From contig CAYOYB010000010.1 of the NCBI GenBank assembly GCA_964408085.1, positions 1 through 64,000 of the forward strand: 64,000 nucleotides of DNA. The letters run 5' to 3'. This document shows positions 9,247 to 18,057 of the stretch, piece by piece. Under the pieces are notes generated by a model that had not been told where the DNA came from, did not search any database, and was given only the letters and a program-made list of their open reading frames with translations. Each line of letters begins with the position of its first letter. Position 1 is the stretch's first letter. Origin of the DNA: CAJLIR01 sp964408085. Its GTDB lineage: Bacteria; Bacillota_I; Bacilli_A; RF39; UBA660. Both the position numbers and the translations under genes were made by a program.

Positions 9247-9933
9247 ATGGAAAATATTGTTATAGGAATAGAAGGGTTAGTAGGAAGTGGCAAAACTTCT
9301 ATATGTAGAGAATTATTAAATAGATTACCAAATAGTATCGTCCTTCATGGTGGTAATTTATATAGAGGTATAGTATATGCTTTTATGAAAAATAATACAG
9401 ATATTTCTTCCTTAAAAGATGTTGATATTATCAAAATAATGGAAAAATTAAATGTAAGAATAGAATTAGAAAATAATGAAACTGTAGTATATGTTAATGG
9501 CGAAAAAATAAATGAAGAAGATTTGCAAAACGAAAAAACATCAATGTTAGTATCAATGGTGGGTAGTATTGCTGATAATACTAAGTTATTTATCTTTGCT
9601 AAAAATATTATTGATGATTTTAAGAAAAAATATAATGTTATAGTATCTGGTAGAGATTTAATGAAAATTTATCCAGCTCTTGATTATCACTTTTTAATTA
9701 CATCTTCATTAGAAAAAAGAGTAAAAAACAAATCAATTCAATATGGAAAAGATGTCAATTTAGATGAACTTAGAAAACATATTATTAAAAGAGATGAATT
9801 GCAAGAAAAATCAGGTTTTTATAAAGAATATTCTAACACTATAAAAGTAGATGTGACTGAATGTAAAAGTTTGACTGAGTCAACTAATAAAGTTTGTGAG
9901 TATATAGAAGAAATAAAAAATAAAGTGGGATAA
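9247..9933 (+). CDS. Cytidylate-kinase-like P-loop kinase
   Basis: A 228-aa protein. The P-loop is IEGLVGSGKTS (about 8-18). GRDLMKIYPALDYHFLITSS carries the conserved CMK-type (S)GRD segment, and a lid-like KRDELQEKSGFYKEY follows. Length and motif order fit (d)CMP kinase, which makes CDP for nucleic acid and lipid synthesis. The P-loop differs from canonical Cmk (GPxGxGKS), so a paralogous nucleoside kinase role is possible. SD AAAAGGAAATG. Confidence 0.7.
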   Translation: MENIVIGIEGLVGSGKTSICRELLNRLPNSIVLHGGNLYRGIVYAFMKNNTDISSLKDVDIIKIMEKLNVRIELENNETVVYVNGEKINEEDLQNEKTSMLVSMVGSIADNTKLFIFAKNIIDDFKKKYNVIVSGRDLMKIYPALDYHFLITSSLEKRVKNKSIQYGKDVNLDELRKHIIKRDELQEKSGFYKEYSNTIKVDVTECKSLTESTNKVCEYIEEIKNKVG

Positions 9934-9969
9934 TAACTTAAAAAATAATATTTACAAGGGGGAATTTAT

Positions 9970-10323
9970 ATGAAAATTGTAACTAAAAAACAAGCTAAAA
10001 AATCTAAATATGCAAATACTAGTTCAGTATTAGATTACTCAATGGATTTAAATGAAAAAAATTTGGACTTTTGTATTAACACAATAAAAGGAAGATATCC
10101 TGAAAAAGGTTATTGCTCAAATTTAGGATGCGAAGAGATATGTTATATATTAGATGGTAGTGGAGAAATACATAAAAAAGATGATAAGACTATTCAATTC
10201 TCTAAGGGAGATATCATTTTTATAAACAAAAAGGATATTTATTATTGGAATGGAATTTTCGAATTAGCAATAGTTTGTACACCTGCTTGGAGTAAAGAAC
10301 AATGTAAATTAATTGATGAGTAA
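9970..10323 (+). CDS. Cupin-domain protein
   Basis: A 117-aa single-domain cupin. The conserved barrel motifs are partly visible: EEICYILDGSGEIHKKDD, FSKGDIIFINKKDIYYW, and a final strand with CTPAWSKEQC. Metal-binding histidines are mostly absent from motif 1, so it may bind ligand without metal catalysis. It lies 36 nt after the kinase with SD AAGGGGG, so the two are probably one operon. Substrate unknown. Confidence 0.75.
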   Translation: MKIVTKKQAKKSKYANTSSVLDYSMDLNEKNLDFCINTIKGRYPEKGYCSNLGCEEICYILDGSGEIHKKDDKTIQFSKGDIIFINKKDIYYWNGIFELAIVCTPAWSKEQCKLIDE

Positions 10324-10334
10324 TTGTATAATGT

Positions 10335-10369
10335 AAAATGCTTAATTTTAAGCATTTTTTTAATATAAT
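10335..10369 (+). terminator. Terminator followed by TATAAT
   Basis: AAAATGCTT (10335-10343) pairs with AAGCATTTT, followed by a T-run to 10361 and TATAAT at 10364-10369. Confidence 0.75.
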
Positions 10370-10463
10370 TATAAACTTGATAAAATAATATATTTTATGA
10401 TAATCGATAAATATATATTGACAAATGATAAAATATGATATATTATTTAATCGAGGTGTTGAT

Positions 10464-10916
10464 ATGAAAAAAAGTTCATTAGCAAAATTTATATGGATTA
10501 TTTTAATTGTTATTTTAGTAGTAGGTATTGGTTGTTTATTCTTCCTACCTAGCTTATATGATTTATTTAAAGACAAAAGTGTTAAAGAATTTACTGAACA
10601 TACATTAATATATAGAATAGCCTTTTATTCATGTTATATTATTTGCTTAATAATTGTATATAAATTAACTTGTTTATTTAAATATATTTTTAGTGACACA
10701 CCATTTAGAAAAGAAGTGGAAATGTCTCTAAAAATAAGCGCTATTTTATTTATGATATTATTTGTCATAATAATCATTAAAACAATATTTATACCAACTT
10801 TATTATCGTTTGCCGTTGCTTTTGTTTGCTTTATTGCGTCTTTAAGTTTTTATGTTTTAGCTGAAGTTATAAAAGTAGCTATTTTCTATAAAAGCGAAAT
10901 AGATTATACAGTATAG
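10464..10916 (+). CDS. DUF2975 membrane protein
   Basis: A 150-aa protein with four predicted helices (about 7-28, 46-68, 87-107, 115-137) and the DTPFRKE segment typical of DUF2975. ATG 10464 follows a GAGGTG SD; the upstream in-frame ATG at 10425 has none. It is followed after 8 nt by a short XRE regulator, the usual DUF2975-regulator pairing. Confidence 0.8.
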   Translation: MKKSSLAKFIWIILIVILVVGIGCLFFLPSLYDLFKDKSVKEFTEHTLIYRIAFYSCYIICLIIVYKLTCLFKYIFSDTPFRKEVEMSLKISAILFMILFVIIIIKTIFIPTLLSFAVAFVCFIASLSFYVLAEVIKVAIFYKSEIDYTV

Positions 10917-10924
10917 GTGAATAT

Positions 10925-11140
10925 ATGATAATTGTAAATTTAGATGTTATGATGGCAAAAAGAAAAATGTCGTTAAATGAACTTAGTGAAAGAACAGGTA
11001 TAACGACAACTAATTTATCAATATTAAAAACAAATAAAGCAAAAGCAATTAGATTTTCAACTTTAGAAGCTATATGCAAAACATTAAATTGTCAACCAAG
11101 CGATATATTAGAATATAGAGGTGATAATGATGGAAAATGA
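10925..11140 (+). CDS. YozG-like short XRE regulator
   Basis: A 71-aa protein consisting of one helix-turn-helix: MSLNELSERTGITTTNLSIL, then FSTLEAICKTLNCQPSDIL. This minimal form nearly always accompanies DUF2975 genes in Firmicutes. It overlaps the start of the DUF4173 gene, so translation is probably coupled. Confidence 0.88.
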   Translation: MIIVNLDVMMAKRKMSLNELSERTGITTTNLSILKTNKAKAIRFSTLEAICKTLNCQPSDILEYRGDNDGK

Positions 11141-12317
11141 TTTAAAAATAACTAGAAAAAACATTATTATTTTATTAGTAGCGTCTCTTTTATTTGTGTT
11201 TTTTCATAATTTAGATATTGATTGGTATATAAAAGATATAATTGTACCATTTACTCTTTTAATATTAGCATACATAATTATTTTTAATAGTGAAAATAAT
11301 TTAAATAAGAAGGCTTACATTTTTCTTATTCCTTTAATACTAATCTTGATAAGTGGTTTGCTACTTAAATTAGATGAAAATAATATGCTTTTTAATATTT
11401 TTGTTATACCACTTTTAATTTCTATTTTTTTATTCTCATTAACCAATAAAAATTATAAAATATCACTTAGAACTTCTATGTGGTTATTTAAATTATTTCC
11501 TGCAAGTTTATTTGAAAATTTATCATATTTAAAATTTGAAACAAAAAAAGAAAAAAATAGTCGTTTAGGTAGTATCATTTTTGGTGTTTTTATAGGAACG
11601 ATTATTGGTATTATTATACTATTATTACTTATGAGTGCTGATGCTTATTTTAAATCATTCATTTCTAATATCTTTAATTCTTTTAATATAGATTTTGGTA
11701 GTATAATTTTACTAATTATTTCATTTATCATTTTATTTAGTGTTTTAATAAATATTTTTCTTAATCGTGAAACTGAAGTTGAAGAAAAAGAGTATACTAA
11801 ATTAGATGAAGTTATGGTAATTACTGTTTTAGCAATTATAAATACGATATTCGTTTTATTTCTAATTTCTGAAATATCACGTTTAACAATTAACTTTTTA
11901 AAATTACCAGTTGAATATACTTATGCTAGTTATGCTAGAGAAGGATTCTTCCAACTTCTTTTTGTAACAATGATTAATTTTGTTATTATCATGTATTTAT
12001 TATATAAAACAAAAATTATTGATGAAAGTTCTAAAATAAAAAAATTAATTTTTATTCTTATTACTTTTTCTATTATTTTAATATTTAATTCTTACTATCG
12101 TATGTATCTATACATAAATAATTATGGTTTTACTGTTTTAAGATTACAAGTAATATTGTTTTTAACAATGGAACTTATTATTTTTAGTATCTTAATAAAA
12201 AAGATATTTAAAGGATTAAAATTTAATGATGCATTAATATATTTTGTTGTTATGATTAGTTTCTATATATTAAATTTATATTTATGTAATGAAGCATTTA
12301 TCAATTTTATAAATTAG
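11130..12317 (+). CDS. DUF4173 polytopic membrane protein
   Basis: A 395-aa protein with about 10 hydrophobic segments. The TVLRLQVILFLTMELIIFSI stretch near the C-terminus is characteristic of DUF4173/DUF4153. I chose ATG 11130, 8 nt after AGAGG; ATG 11127 and GTG 11121 are also in frame. It overlaps the XRE gene by 11 nt, making it the third gene of a DUF2975-XRE-DUF4173 operon. Function unknown. Confidence 0.75.
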   Translation: MENDLKITRKNIIILLVASLLFVFFHNLDIDWYIKDIIVPFTLLILAYIIIFNSENNLNKKAYIFLIPLILILISGLLLKLDENNMLFNIFVIPLLISIFLFSLTNKNYKISLRTSMWLFKLFPASLFENLSYLKFETKKEKNSRLGSIIFGVFIGTIIGIIILLLLMSADAYFKSFISNIFNSFNIDFGSIILLIISFIILFSVLINIFLNRETEVEEKEYTKLDEVMVITVLAIINTIFVLFLISEISRLTINFLKLPVEYTYASYAREGFFQLLFVTMINFVIIMYLLYKTKIIDESSKIKKLIFILITFSIILIFNSYYRMYLYINNYGFTVLRLQVILFLTMELIIFSILIKKIFKGLKFNDALIYFVVMISFYILNLYLCNEAFINFIN

Positions 12318-12348
12318 GAATAGTATTATTATTAATTATATACTTGCT

Positions 12349-12885
12349 ATGTGTCCAGTTATGTTTTTATCGTTACCACTTTTCATAATAATTAGATTTA
12401 CTATTTATAAAATGGTTTTAAAGACAAAAATTAATTTGTATCATGAAATATTACTATTATTACTGTTTATGTTTATTTTAGGATTGTTATCAATAGCTTT
12501 AACTGGTAACTTTAATATTAAAAACTTTGATATTAATCGAATAAATTTGATTCCATTTAAAATTTTAGTTGAAACATATAAGGAAGTTTTTATCAATCAT
12601 AATCTTAATTATTTTATTATTAGTTTTTTAGGTAATATCATTATGTTTATACCAATAGGAATACTTATTCCAATCCTTTTTAAAATAAAAAATCTAACAG
12701 TAATTTTTATTGGATTTTCTCTTTCCTTATTCATTGAAATTAACCAATTATTTTTAGTAAGAGGAACTGATATAGATGACATAATATTTAATACTTTAGG
12801 AACTACTTTAGGATTATTAATATATAAATTATTATATAAAAAACTAAAAAGTAGATTAGATAAATTTAAACTAATTAAATTATAA
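12349..12885 (+). CDS. VanZ-family membrane protein
   Basis: A 178-aa protein with four to five helices. The VanZ hallmark occupies about 85-165: NLIPFKILVETYKEV, then FLGNIIMFIPIGILIP, and SLFIEINQLFLVRGTDIDDIIFNTLGTTLG. The frame is open upstream to 12313 and a GGAATAG lies there with ATT codons, so a non-ATG start adding about 8 residues is possible; ATG 12349 lacks a good SD. VanZ proteins modify sensitivity to glycopeptides in some hosts, but most have unknown roles. Confidence 0.85.
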   Translation: MCPVMFLSLPLFIIIRFTIYKMVLKTKINLYHEILLLLLFMFILGLLSIALTGNFNIKNFDINRINLIPFKILVETYKEVFINHNLNYFIISFLGNIIMFIPIGILIPILFKIKNLTVIFIGFSLSLFIEINQLFLVRGTDIDDIIFNTLGTTLGLLIYKLLYKKLKSRLDKFKLIKL

Positions 12886-12900
12886 ATGATGCAATAGTAT

Positions 12901-12952
12901 AAAACTATGAAAAACTATAAAATTGCTTTTTTCATAGTTTTTATGTTATAAT
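12901..12952 (+). terminator. Terminator fused to an extended -10
   Basis: AAAACTATGAAAA pairs with TTTTCATAGTTTT (about 12928-12941). TGTTATAAT follows at 12944-12952. Confidence 0.75.
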
Positions 12953-12969
12953 TTGGATGGTGATAAATA

Positions 12970-13362
12970 ATGAATAAAGAAGAATTAAAATTGTTAGTGG
13001 ATAAGTTAGAGTTGCCAAAAGATGAATTTTACATTTTAGGTAGTGGTAGTTTATTACTATATGGGATAAGAGATGTAGCACATGATTTAGATTTATGTGT
13101 ATCAGAAGAATTATTTAATATATTAAGAGAAAAATATAATATTGATGAAAGTAGTAAAAATGCCTGTGGATTTTATTCTATTTCAGAAAAAATTGAAGTA
13201 GTCGTTAATCCAAAATATGATTTTGAGAGAGACTTTATTGATGGTTATCCAGTAGAAAAATTAGAAAAAATATTAAAATTTAAAGAAATAAGAAATGAGC
13301 AAAAAGATATTAAAGATATAGCAAAGATTAAAGAATATATATCTTTGCATTCAAAAAGGTAA
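12970..13362 (+). CDS. Nucleotidyltransferase-fold protein (DUF6036-like)
   Basis: A 130-aa protein. YILGSGSLLLYGIRDVAHDLDLCV (about 21-44) is the nucleotidyltransferase GS...D-D signature; IEVVVNP supplies the third strand. Such single-domain proteins are often paired with a HEPN or other partner as a toxin-antitoxin, but no partner is adjacent here, so a housekeeping role is equally likely. Confidence 0.7.
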   Translation: MNKEELKLLVDKLELPKDEFYILGSGSLLLYGIRDVAHDLDLCVSEELFNILREKYNIDESSKNACGFYSISEKIEVVVNPKYDFERDFIDGYPVEKLEKILKFKEIRNEQKDIKDIAKIKEYISLHSKR

Positions 13363-13393
13363 TTATATTTAAATTGATTAATATTAAAAAAAT

Positions 13394-13431
13394 GGCAGAA
13401 AATAGTTAATCTGTCTTTTTTATGTTATAAT
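13394..13431 (+). terminator. Weak terminator plus extended -10
   Basis: GGCAGA (13394-13399) pairs with TCTGTC (13410-13415) before a T-run. TGTTATAAT lies at 13423-13431. Confidence 0.55.
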
Positions 13432-13480
13432 TATTATAGTTAAGAAAAATTTAGCTAGAAACAATAAAGGAGTAAGTATT

Positions 13481-14368
13481 ATGAAAAAATTAATAATAGA
13501 AGTTGGTTCTACTTGTACTAAAATTGATGAATTTGATGGTAAAAATGTAAAAAGATTAGATGAAATAACTATTTTCTTTAAAAAAAATTACAATGAGGAT
13601 AAAAAAATAAGAGAAAGTGATTTAAAAAAATTAATTGAATGTGTAAATAAATATAAAAATTATGATGATATATATATTGGTGGCACTAGTATATTTAGAA
13701 CATTAAATAAGGAAGAAATTAGTAAATTTAAGGAACAATTTAAATTAGAAACTGGTTATGATTTTCATATTATTTCACAAGAACAAGAAGGTGAATTTAC
13801 TGTTATTGGAGCAACTAGAAATATAAAAAATAAAGTTTGTGTTTTTATAGGTGGAGGAGGGTCTACAGAAATAGCTATTTATGAAAATGGAATAGTAGAA
13901 AGTTCAAACAGTAAAATAGGGGTAATGGATATTATGAAAAAGTTCCCTGATTTAGGTAATGATATTGCTAAAACTTCATTAGAAGAGGTTAAAAATTATA
14001 TTAAAGAAAGACTAAATTTACCAATATCTAAATCAGACATTTTAATTCTTGCTGGTGGTGGACATGAAAAATTTGCAAAGTTATCAGGTATCAAATATGA
14101 AAATAATACTTTATATTCAGATACTTTGGCTCCTATCATGATTGACATAAAAATGCGAATTTCAGAAACAGAAAGATATTATAAAGAAATATCTCTTGAA
14201 TCTATAAAAAATAATGTTAATGATCCTGATTGGTGGTATGCAACAAGAGCAATGTGTGCTTTTGTATTAGTTGTTGCTGAAGCAATTGGCGCTAAATACA
14301 TAGTTCCTACTAATATTGGCATGGTTCATGGAATTATAGAAAAAGAAAGTCAAAAACTGAATAAATAA
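13481..14368 (+). CDS. Ppx/GppA-like phosphatase family protein
   Basis: A 295-aa protein of the ASKHA (actin-like ATPase) fold. It has an N-terminal IIEVGSTCTKI phosphate-loop-like motif, a central IISQEQEGEFTVIGA (Ppx/GppA motif), and FIGGGGSTEIAI, the equivalent of the DIGGGSTE motif. A second glycine loop ILAGGGHEKF follows. Family members hydrolyse polyphosphate or pppGpp. The replacement of Asp by Phe-Ile before GGGGSTE and the short length suggest a diverged enzyme. Confidence 0.7.
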   Translation: MKKLIIEVGSTCTKIDEFDGKNVKRLDEITIFFKKNYNEDKKIRESDLKKLIECVNKYKNYDDIYIGGTSIFRTLNKEEISKFKEQFKLETGYDFHIISQEQEGEFTVIGATRNIKNKVCVFIGGGGSTEIAIYENGIVESSNSKIGVMDIMKKFPDLGNDIAKTSLEEVKNYIKERLNLPISKSDILILAGGGHEKFAKLSGIKYENNTLYSDTLAPIMIDIKMRISETERYYKEISLESIKNNVNDPDWWYATRAMCAFVLVVAEAIGAKYIVPTNIGMVHGIIEKESQKLNK

Positions 14369-14380
14369 ATTTGAAAGATT

Positions 14381-14407
14381 AACCATTATTAAATGGTAAT
14401 TTTTTTC
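14381..14407 (+). terminator. Intrinsic terminator
   Basis: AACCATT (14381-14387) pairs with AATGGT, followed by a T-run at about 14400-14406. Confidence 0.65.
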
Positions 14408-14495
14408 ATATATTGAACAAAAAAAATCAATTCTACTTTCAATAGGTGTTAATTTTAAAAAATTATAGTTATTATATTTTATGGGAGGAACATTT

Positions 14496-15173
14496 ATGGA
14501 TCAAATTAAAATTGGAAAATTAATTGCGCAATGTCGTAAAATAAAAAAATTAACACAAAAAGAATTAGCTGATATGTTAGGTGTAACTGATAAATCGGTT
14601 AGTAAGTGGGAAACAGGTGGTTGTTTACCTGATGTCTCTTTATATAAACCTTTATGTGATATTTTGGGCATTACTTTGAATGAATTTTTTGCTGGTGAAA
14701 AAATTGCTGATGAAAATTATAAGAAAAAAGCTGATGAAAATTTATATAATGCTTTAGAAAATAGTGTCTTTACATTAAAAGAAAAACAAGAATATTTTAA
14801 GAAAAAATGGGAGAAAGAACATTTTTTTGAATTAATAGCTACGATGCTCATTATAATTTTTTTCATTATTTTTGGTTTTATTAAAGATAATGGTTTGCAA
14901 TATTTATTTATGATTATTGGATTTATAGCTGGTATAGTTGAAAATAATAGTATGATGGCTTATATAGAAAGAAACGCTTATGGTAAAGCAACAACAACTT
15001 CAACAGAATTTAAAGATTCCATTGAAAGTTTTAAAGAATTTAAGCAACGAATGAAAAAATTTGATACTAAAAAAGAAGCTATTGATTATCTTATTAGTAA
15101 AACTGGTTTGAAAAAAGATGAATGTAAAACAATTTATGAATTCATAATGAATTTTGATTTTAAAGATTTTTAA
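14496..15173 (+). CDS. XRE-family regulator with membrane tail
   Basis: A 225-aa protein. An N-terminal HTH (MLGVTDKSVSKWETGGCLPD) is followed by a linker, two helices at about 108-145, and a basic C-terminal region. ATG 14496 follows GGGAGGAAC; the ATG at 14481 would place the SD inside the gene. It resembles the regulator at 130-654 in architecture. Target unknown. Confidence 0.85.
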   Translation: MDQIKIGKLIAQCRKIKKLTQKELADMLGVTDKSVSKWETGGCLPDVSLYKPLCDILGITLNEFFAGEKIADENYKKKADENLYNALENSVFTLKEKQEYFKKKWEKEHFFELIATMLIIIFFIIFGFIKDNGLQYLFMIIGFIAGIVENNSMMAYIERNAYGKATTTSTEFKDSIESFKEFKQRMKKFDTKKEAIDYLISKTGLKKDECKTIYEFIMNFDFKDF

Positions 15174-15193
15174 AAGAAATAATTATTTTAATA

Positions 15194-15215
15194 TTATAGT
15201 TTTCTATAATATTTT
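15194..15215 (+). terminator. Intrinsic terminator
   Basis: ATTATAG pairs with CTATAAT around a TTTT loop, followed by a T-run. It closes the XRE gene ahead of the copper operon. Confidence 0.6.
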
Positions 15216-15229
15216 TATATACCCCCTTA

Positions 15230-15258
15230 TTCACAAAATACCATAGTAGGTATATAAT
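15230..15258 (+). promoter_or_regulatory. csoR operon promoter with overlapping CsoR-like operator
   Basis: -35 TTCACA (15230-15235), a 17-bp spacer and -10 TATAAT (15253-15258). The spacer holds an inverted repeat ATACC-ATAGTA-GGTAT (15238-15253) and a TACCCCC half-site lies at 15220-15226. CsoR operators are GC-tract pseudo-palindromes of TACC/GGTA type, so repression by binding across the promoter is expected; the operator assignment is inference. Confidence 0.65.
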
Positions 15259-15277
15259 AAATACTGAGGTGTTTAAA

Positions 15278-15577
15278 TTGGAACAAATTCATCATAATAG
15301 TAAAAAGACAATGAGAGGTACTAACGAGAAAAAAGCAATTATAAATCGTCTCAATCGAATAAAAGGACAAATTGATGGAATAAAAAGAATGGTTGATGAA
15401 GATAAATATTGTAATGATATTATGATACAATTATCAGCAGTAGAAAAAGCTGTAAATAGTTTATCAAATTATATTTTAGAAAATCATTTATATTCTTGCG
15501 TTTCTAAGGATTTAGAGAATGGTAATTTAGAAATACTTGATGAACTTATAAGCTTATTTAAAAGATTTAATAAATAA
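15278..15577 (+). CDS. csoR: CsoR-type copper-sensing repressor
   Basis: A 99-aa all-helical repressor. With a TTG start at 15278 (8 nt after GAGG), the Cu(I) ligands are C45, H70 and C74 (KYC, ENH, YSC), the classic C-H-C set of CsoR rather than the formaldehyde-sensing FrmR or RcnR pattern. The RLNRIKGQIDGIKRMVDE segment forms the DNA-binding helix. It is first in an operon with a CopZ-like chaperone and CopA, and should be derepressed by copper. Confidence 0.9.
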   Translation: MEQIHHNSKKTMRGTNEKKAIINRLNRIKGQIDGIKRMVDEDKYCNDIMIQLSAVEKAVNSLSNYILENHLYSCVSKDLENGNLEILDELISLFKRFNK

Positions 15578-15591
15578 AGGAGATGATTATT

Positions 15592-15807
15592 ATGAAAATA
15601 ATTTTAAAAGTGAATGGTATTGAATGTAGTGGTTGTGAAAATCGAATTCAAAAATCATTAACAGAAATAACTGGTATATCAAGTGTTAAGGCTAGTCATG
15701 AGACTGGTAGTGTTGAAATAAGTTCAAATGAAACAATTGATATCGATAAAATTAAAGAACGACTTGATGTATTAGGATTTGAGGTAGTGGAAATTATATA
15801 TGAGTAA
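15592..15807 (+). CDS. CopZ-like heavy-metal-associated chaperone
   Basis: A 71-aa single HMA domain. The metal-binding loop is GIECSGCENR (CxxC); the usual MxCxxC Met is replaced by Ile-Glu. ATG 15592 is 9 nt after AAAGGAGA; the earlier ATG at 15583 is too close to that SD. It ends 8 nt inside copA, so the two are translationally coupled. It would carry Cu(I) to CopA. Confidence 0.85.
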   Translation: MKIILKVNGIECSGCENRIQKSLTEITGISSVKASHETGSVEISSNETIDIDKIKERLDVLGFEVVEIIYE

Positions 15808-17989
15808 AATAATTTTAAATATTGGTGGTATGACTTGTAGTGCTTGTTCAAATGGTTTAGAAAAATATTTAAAAAGACAACAAGGGATTAAAAATGTAAG
15901 CGTCAATTTAGTTTTAGGGCAAGCTTTAATCGAATATGATGATAATATAGATATTCAAAAACTTAATCAATATATAAAAGAGGCTGGTTTTGAAAGCTTA
16001 GGCGTTTATAATGAAAAAAAAGAAAATAGCCAAGATATTAAAAAAACTAATCTTATTATATTTGGTTTCTTAACTATTTTAATAATGTATATCGCAATGT
16101 CCCATATGATTAATTTACCAGTTATACCATTTTTAAGTTTAGAAAAATATCCACTTAATTATGCTTTGTGTTTATGTTTTTTTAGTATATTATTCTTATT
16201 TTATGGATTAGATATTTTTAAAAGTGGCTATAAAAATTTAATTCATAAAACACCAAATATGGATACATTAGTTTCAATTGGTGTATTAGCTAGTTTTTTA
16301 TATAGTTTATTTGGTACTGTAATGATTTTTTTAGGTAAAAATAACTATGTTCACAGTTTATATTTTGAGTCAGTTTCAACTGTTATTTTCTTTATTAAAA
16401 TAGGAAGGTTTATTGATTCAAGAACTAAAGAAAAAACTAAAGAAGCTATAAAAGAATTAGTAGAAATCACACCTACAATGGCAATTTTAAAAATTAATGA
16501 TAAAGAAAAAGAAGTAACTATCGATGAAGTTAAAATTGATGATATTCTAATTTGCAAACCAGGAATGAAAGTTGCAGTCGATGGTATTATTGTTAGTGGT
16601 AGTGCTCATTTAGACGAAGCATTTATAACTGGTGAATCAGTTCCTGTTAAGAAAAACGTTAACGATAACGTTATTGCTGGTAGTATTAATTATGATGGTT
16701 ACTTTGAATACAAAGCTTTAAAAATTGGTAAAAATTCAACTATATCAGAAATTGTTAAATTAGTTAGTGAAGCAACTAATACAAAAGCTCCAATTTCAAA
16801 AATAGCTGATAAAGTAAGTGGAATTTTTGTCCCAGCAATTATGATAATTGCGTTTTTAACTTTAATTATTTATTTAATTTTAGGTACAGATTTTAATATA
16901 GCCTTAACACACTTTGTCAGTGTTTTGGTTGTCGCTTGTCCTTGTGCTTTAGGTTTAGCAACACCACTAGCTATTGTAATTAGTGAAGGACGATGCGCAA
17001 AAGGTGGTATTTTAGTTAAAACTAGTGAAATTTTAGAAAATGCTCATAAAGTTGATACCATTGTTTTTGATAAGACAGGTACTTTAACTTATGGTAATCT
17101 AAAAATATCAAAAATATATAATTATAGTAATTATAATAATGAAGAATTAATGAAAATTATATCTAGTTTAGAAAGTTATTCAACTCATCCAATTAGTAAA
17201 GTATTTAATAATTATGCCAGCGAAAATAACTTAAAACTATATAATGTTAAAGAATTTGAAAATATTGCTGGTATGGGTCTATCTGGTTTTGTTAATAAAA
17301 ATGAATATTATGTTGGTAATAATAAAATTATTTCTAAATTAAAAATAAAAAATAGTTATAAAACTGATGAAGAAAATTTAACTAAACTAGGTAATAGTAT
17401 TGTTTATGTAATCGAGAATAAAAAAATAATTGCCTTACTTGGTCTTAGTGATATTGTAAGAAGTAATGCCAAAGAAATAATTGAAAAATTATATAATTTA
17501 AATAAAAAAATTATAATGCTTACTGGTGATAATTATGAAACAGCAAACATTGTAGCTAATGAGTTAGGAATTAAAGAATTTGTTTCTGAACTATTACCTA
17601 AAGATAAACTTTTAAAAATAGAACAATTAAAAAACTCTAATAAAGTAATGATGGTAGGGGATGGAATTAATGATGCTCCATCGTTAGCAGCTTCAACAAT
17701 AGGCGTTTCTTTATCAGGTGGAACAGATGTTGCCAATAATTCAGCTGATGTAATTTTAATGAATGATAATTTAGAATCTTTAGTACAACTATTAATAATT
17801 AGTGAAAGAACAATTAAAAATATAAAGCAAAATTTATTCTGGGCTTTCTTTTATAATATTTGTATGATACCAATCGCAATAGGGTTACTTTCAAAATTAG
17901 GGATTAATATGACACCAATGGTTGCTAGCTTAGCTATGACTTTAAGTAGTTTAACTGTAGTTTTTAATGCCTTAAGATTAAAAAAGTAA
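15800..17989 (+). CDS. copA: Cu(I)-exporting P1B-type ATPase
   Basis: A 729-aa protein. One N-terminal HMA domain carries GGMTCSACSNG (C13, C16). Eight membrane helices follow, with the metal-site VVACPCALGLATPLA (CPC at about 379-381), phosphorylation site D424 (FDKTGTLTYG), the SYSTHPISK HP motif of the nucleotide domain, and hinge GDGINDAPSLA at about 620. These define a P1B-1 copper pump. It detoxifies cytoplasmic copper. Last gene of the csoR operon. Confidence 0.95.
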   Translation: MSKIILNIGGMTCSACSNGLEKYLKRQQGIKNVSVNLVLGQALIEYDDNIDIQKLNQYIKEAGFESLGVYNEKKENSQDIKKTNLIIFGFLTILIMYIAMSHMINLPVIPFLSLEKYPLNYALCLCFFSILFLFYGLDIFKSGYKNLIHKTPNMDTLVSIGVLASFLYSLFGTVMIFLGKNNYVHSLYFESVSTVIFFIKIGRFIDSRTKEKTKEAIKELVEITPTMAILKINDKEKEVTIDEVKIDDILICKPGMKVAVDGIIVSGSAHLDEAFITGESVPVKKNVNDNVIAGSINYDGYFEYKALKIGKNSTISEIVKLVSEATNTKAPISKIADKVSGIFVPAIMIIAFLTLIIYLILGTDFNIALTHFVSVLVVACPCALGLATPLAIVISEGRCAKGGILVKTSEILENAHKVDTIVFDKTGTLTYGNLKISKIYNYSNYNNEELMKIISSLESYSTHPISKVFNNYASENNLKLYNVKEFENIAGMGLSGFVNKNEYYVGNNKIISKLKIKNSYKTDEENLTKLGNSIVYVIENKKIIALLGLSDIVRSNAKEIIEKLYNLNKKIIMLTGDNYETANIVANELGIKEFVSELLPKDKLLKIEQLKNSNKVMMVGDGINDAPSLAASTIGVSLSGGTDVANNSADVILMNDNLESLVQLLIISERTIKNIKQNLFWAFFYNICMIPIAIGLLSKLGINMTPMVASLAMTLSSLTVVFNALRLKK

Positions 17990-18057
17990 AATAATCAAAA
18001 AGCATTTAATTTACAAGCATAACTAGAAATGATATAATGTATTGGAGGTGTTTAACT

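Noticed and set aside
12970..13362. MNT/HEPN toxin-antitoxin
   Set aside because: The nucleotidyltransferase-like gene has no HEPN or other partner adjacent and has its own promoter and terminator.
17990..18057. T-box leader for trpS
   Set aside because: The gap is only 68 nt with the promoter -10 at about 18033, so there is no room for a T-box.
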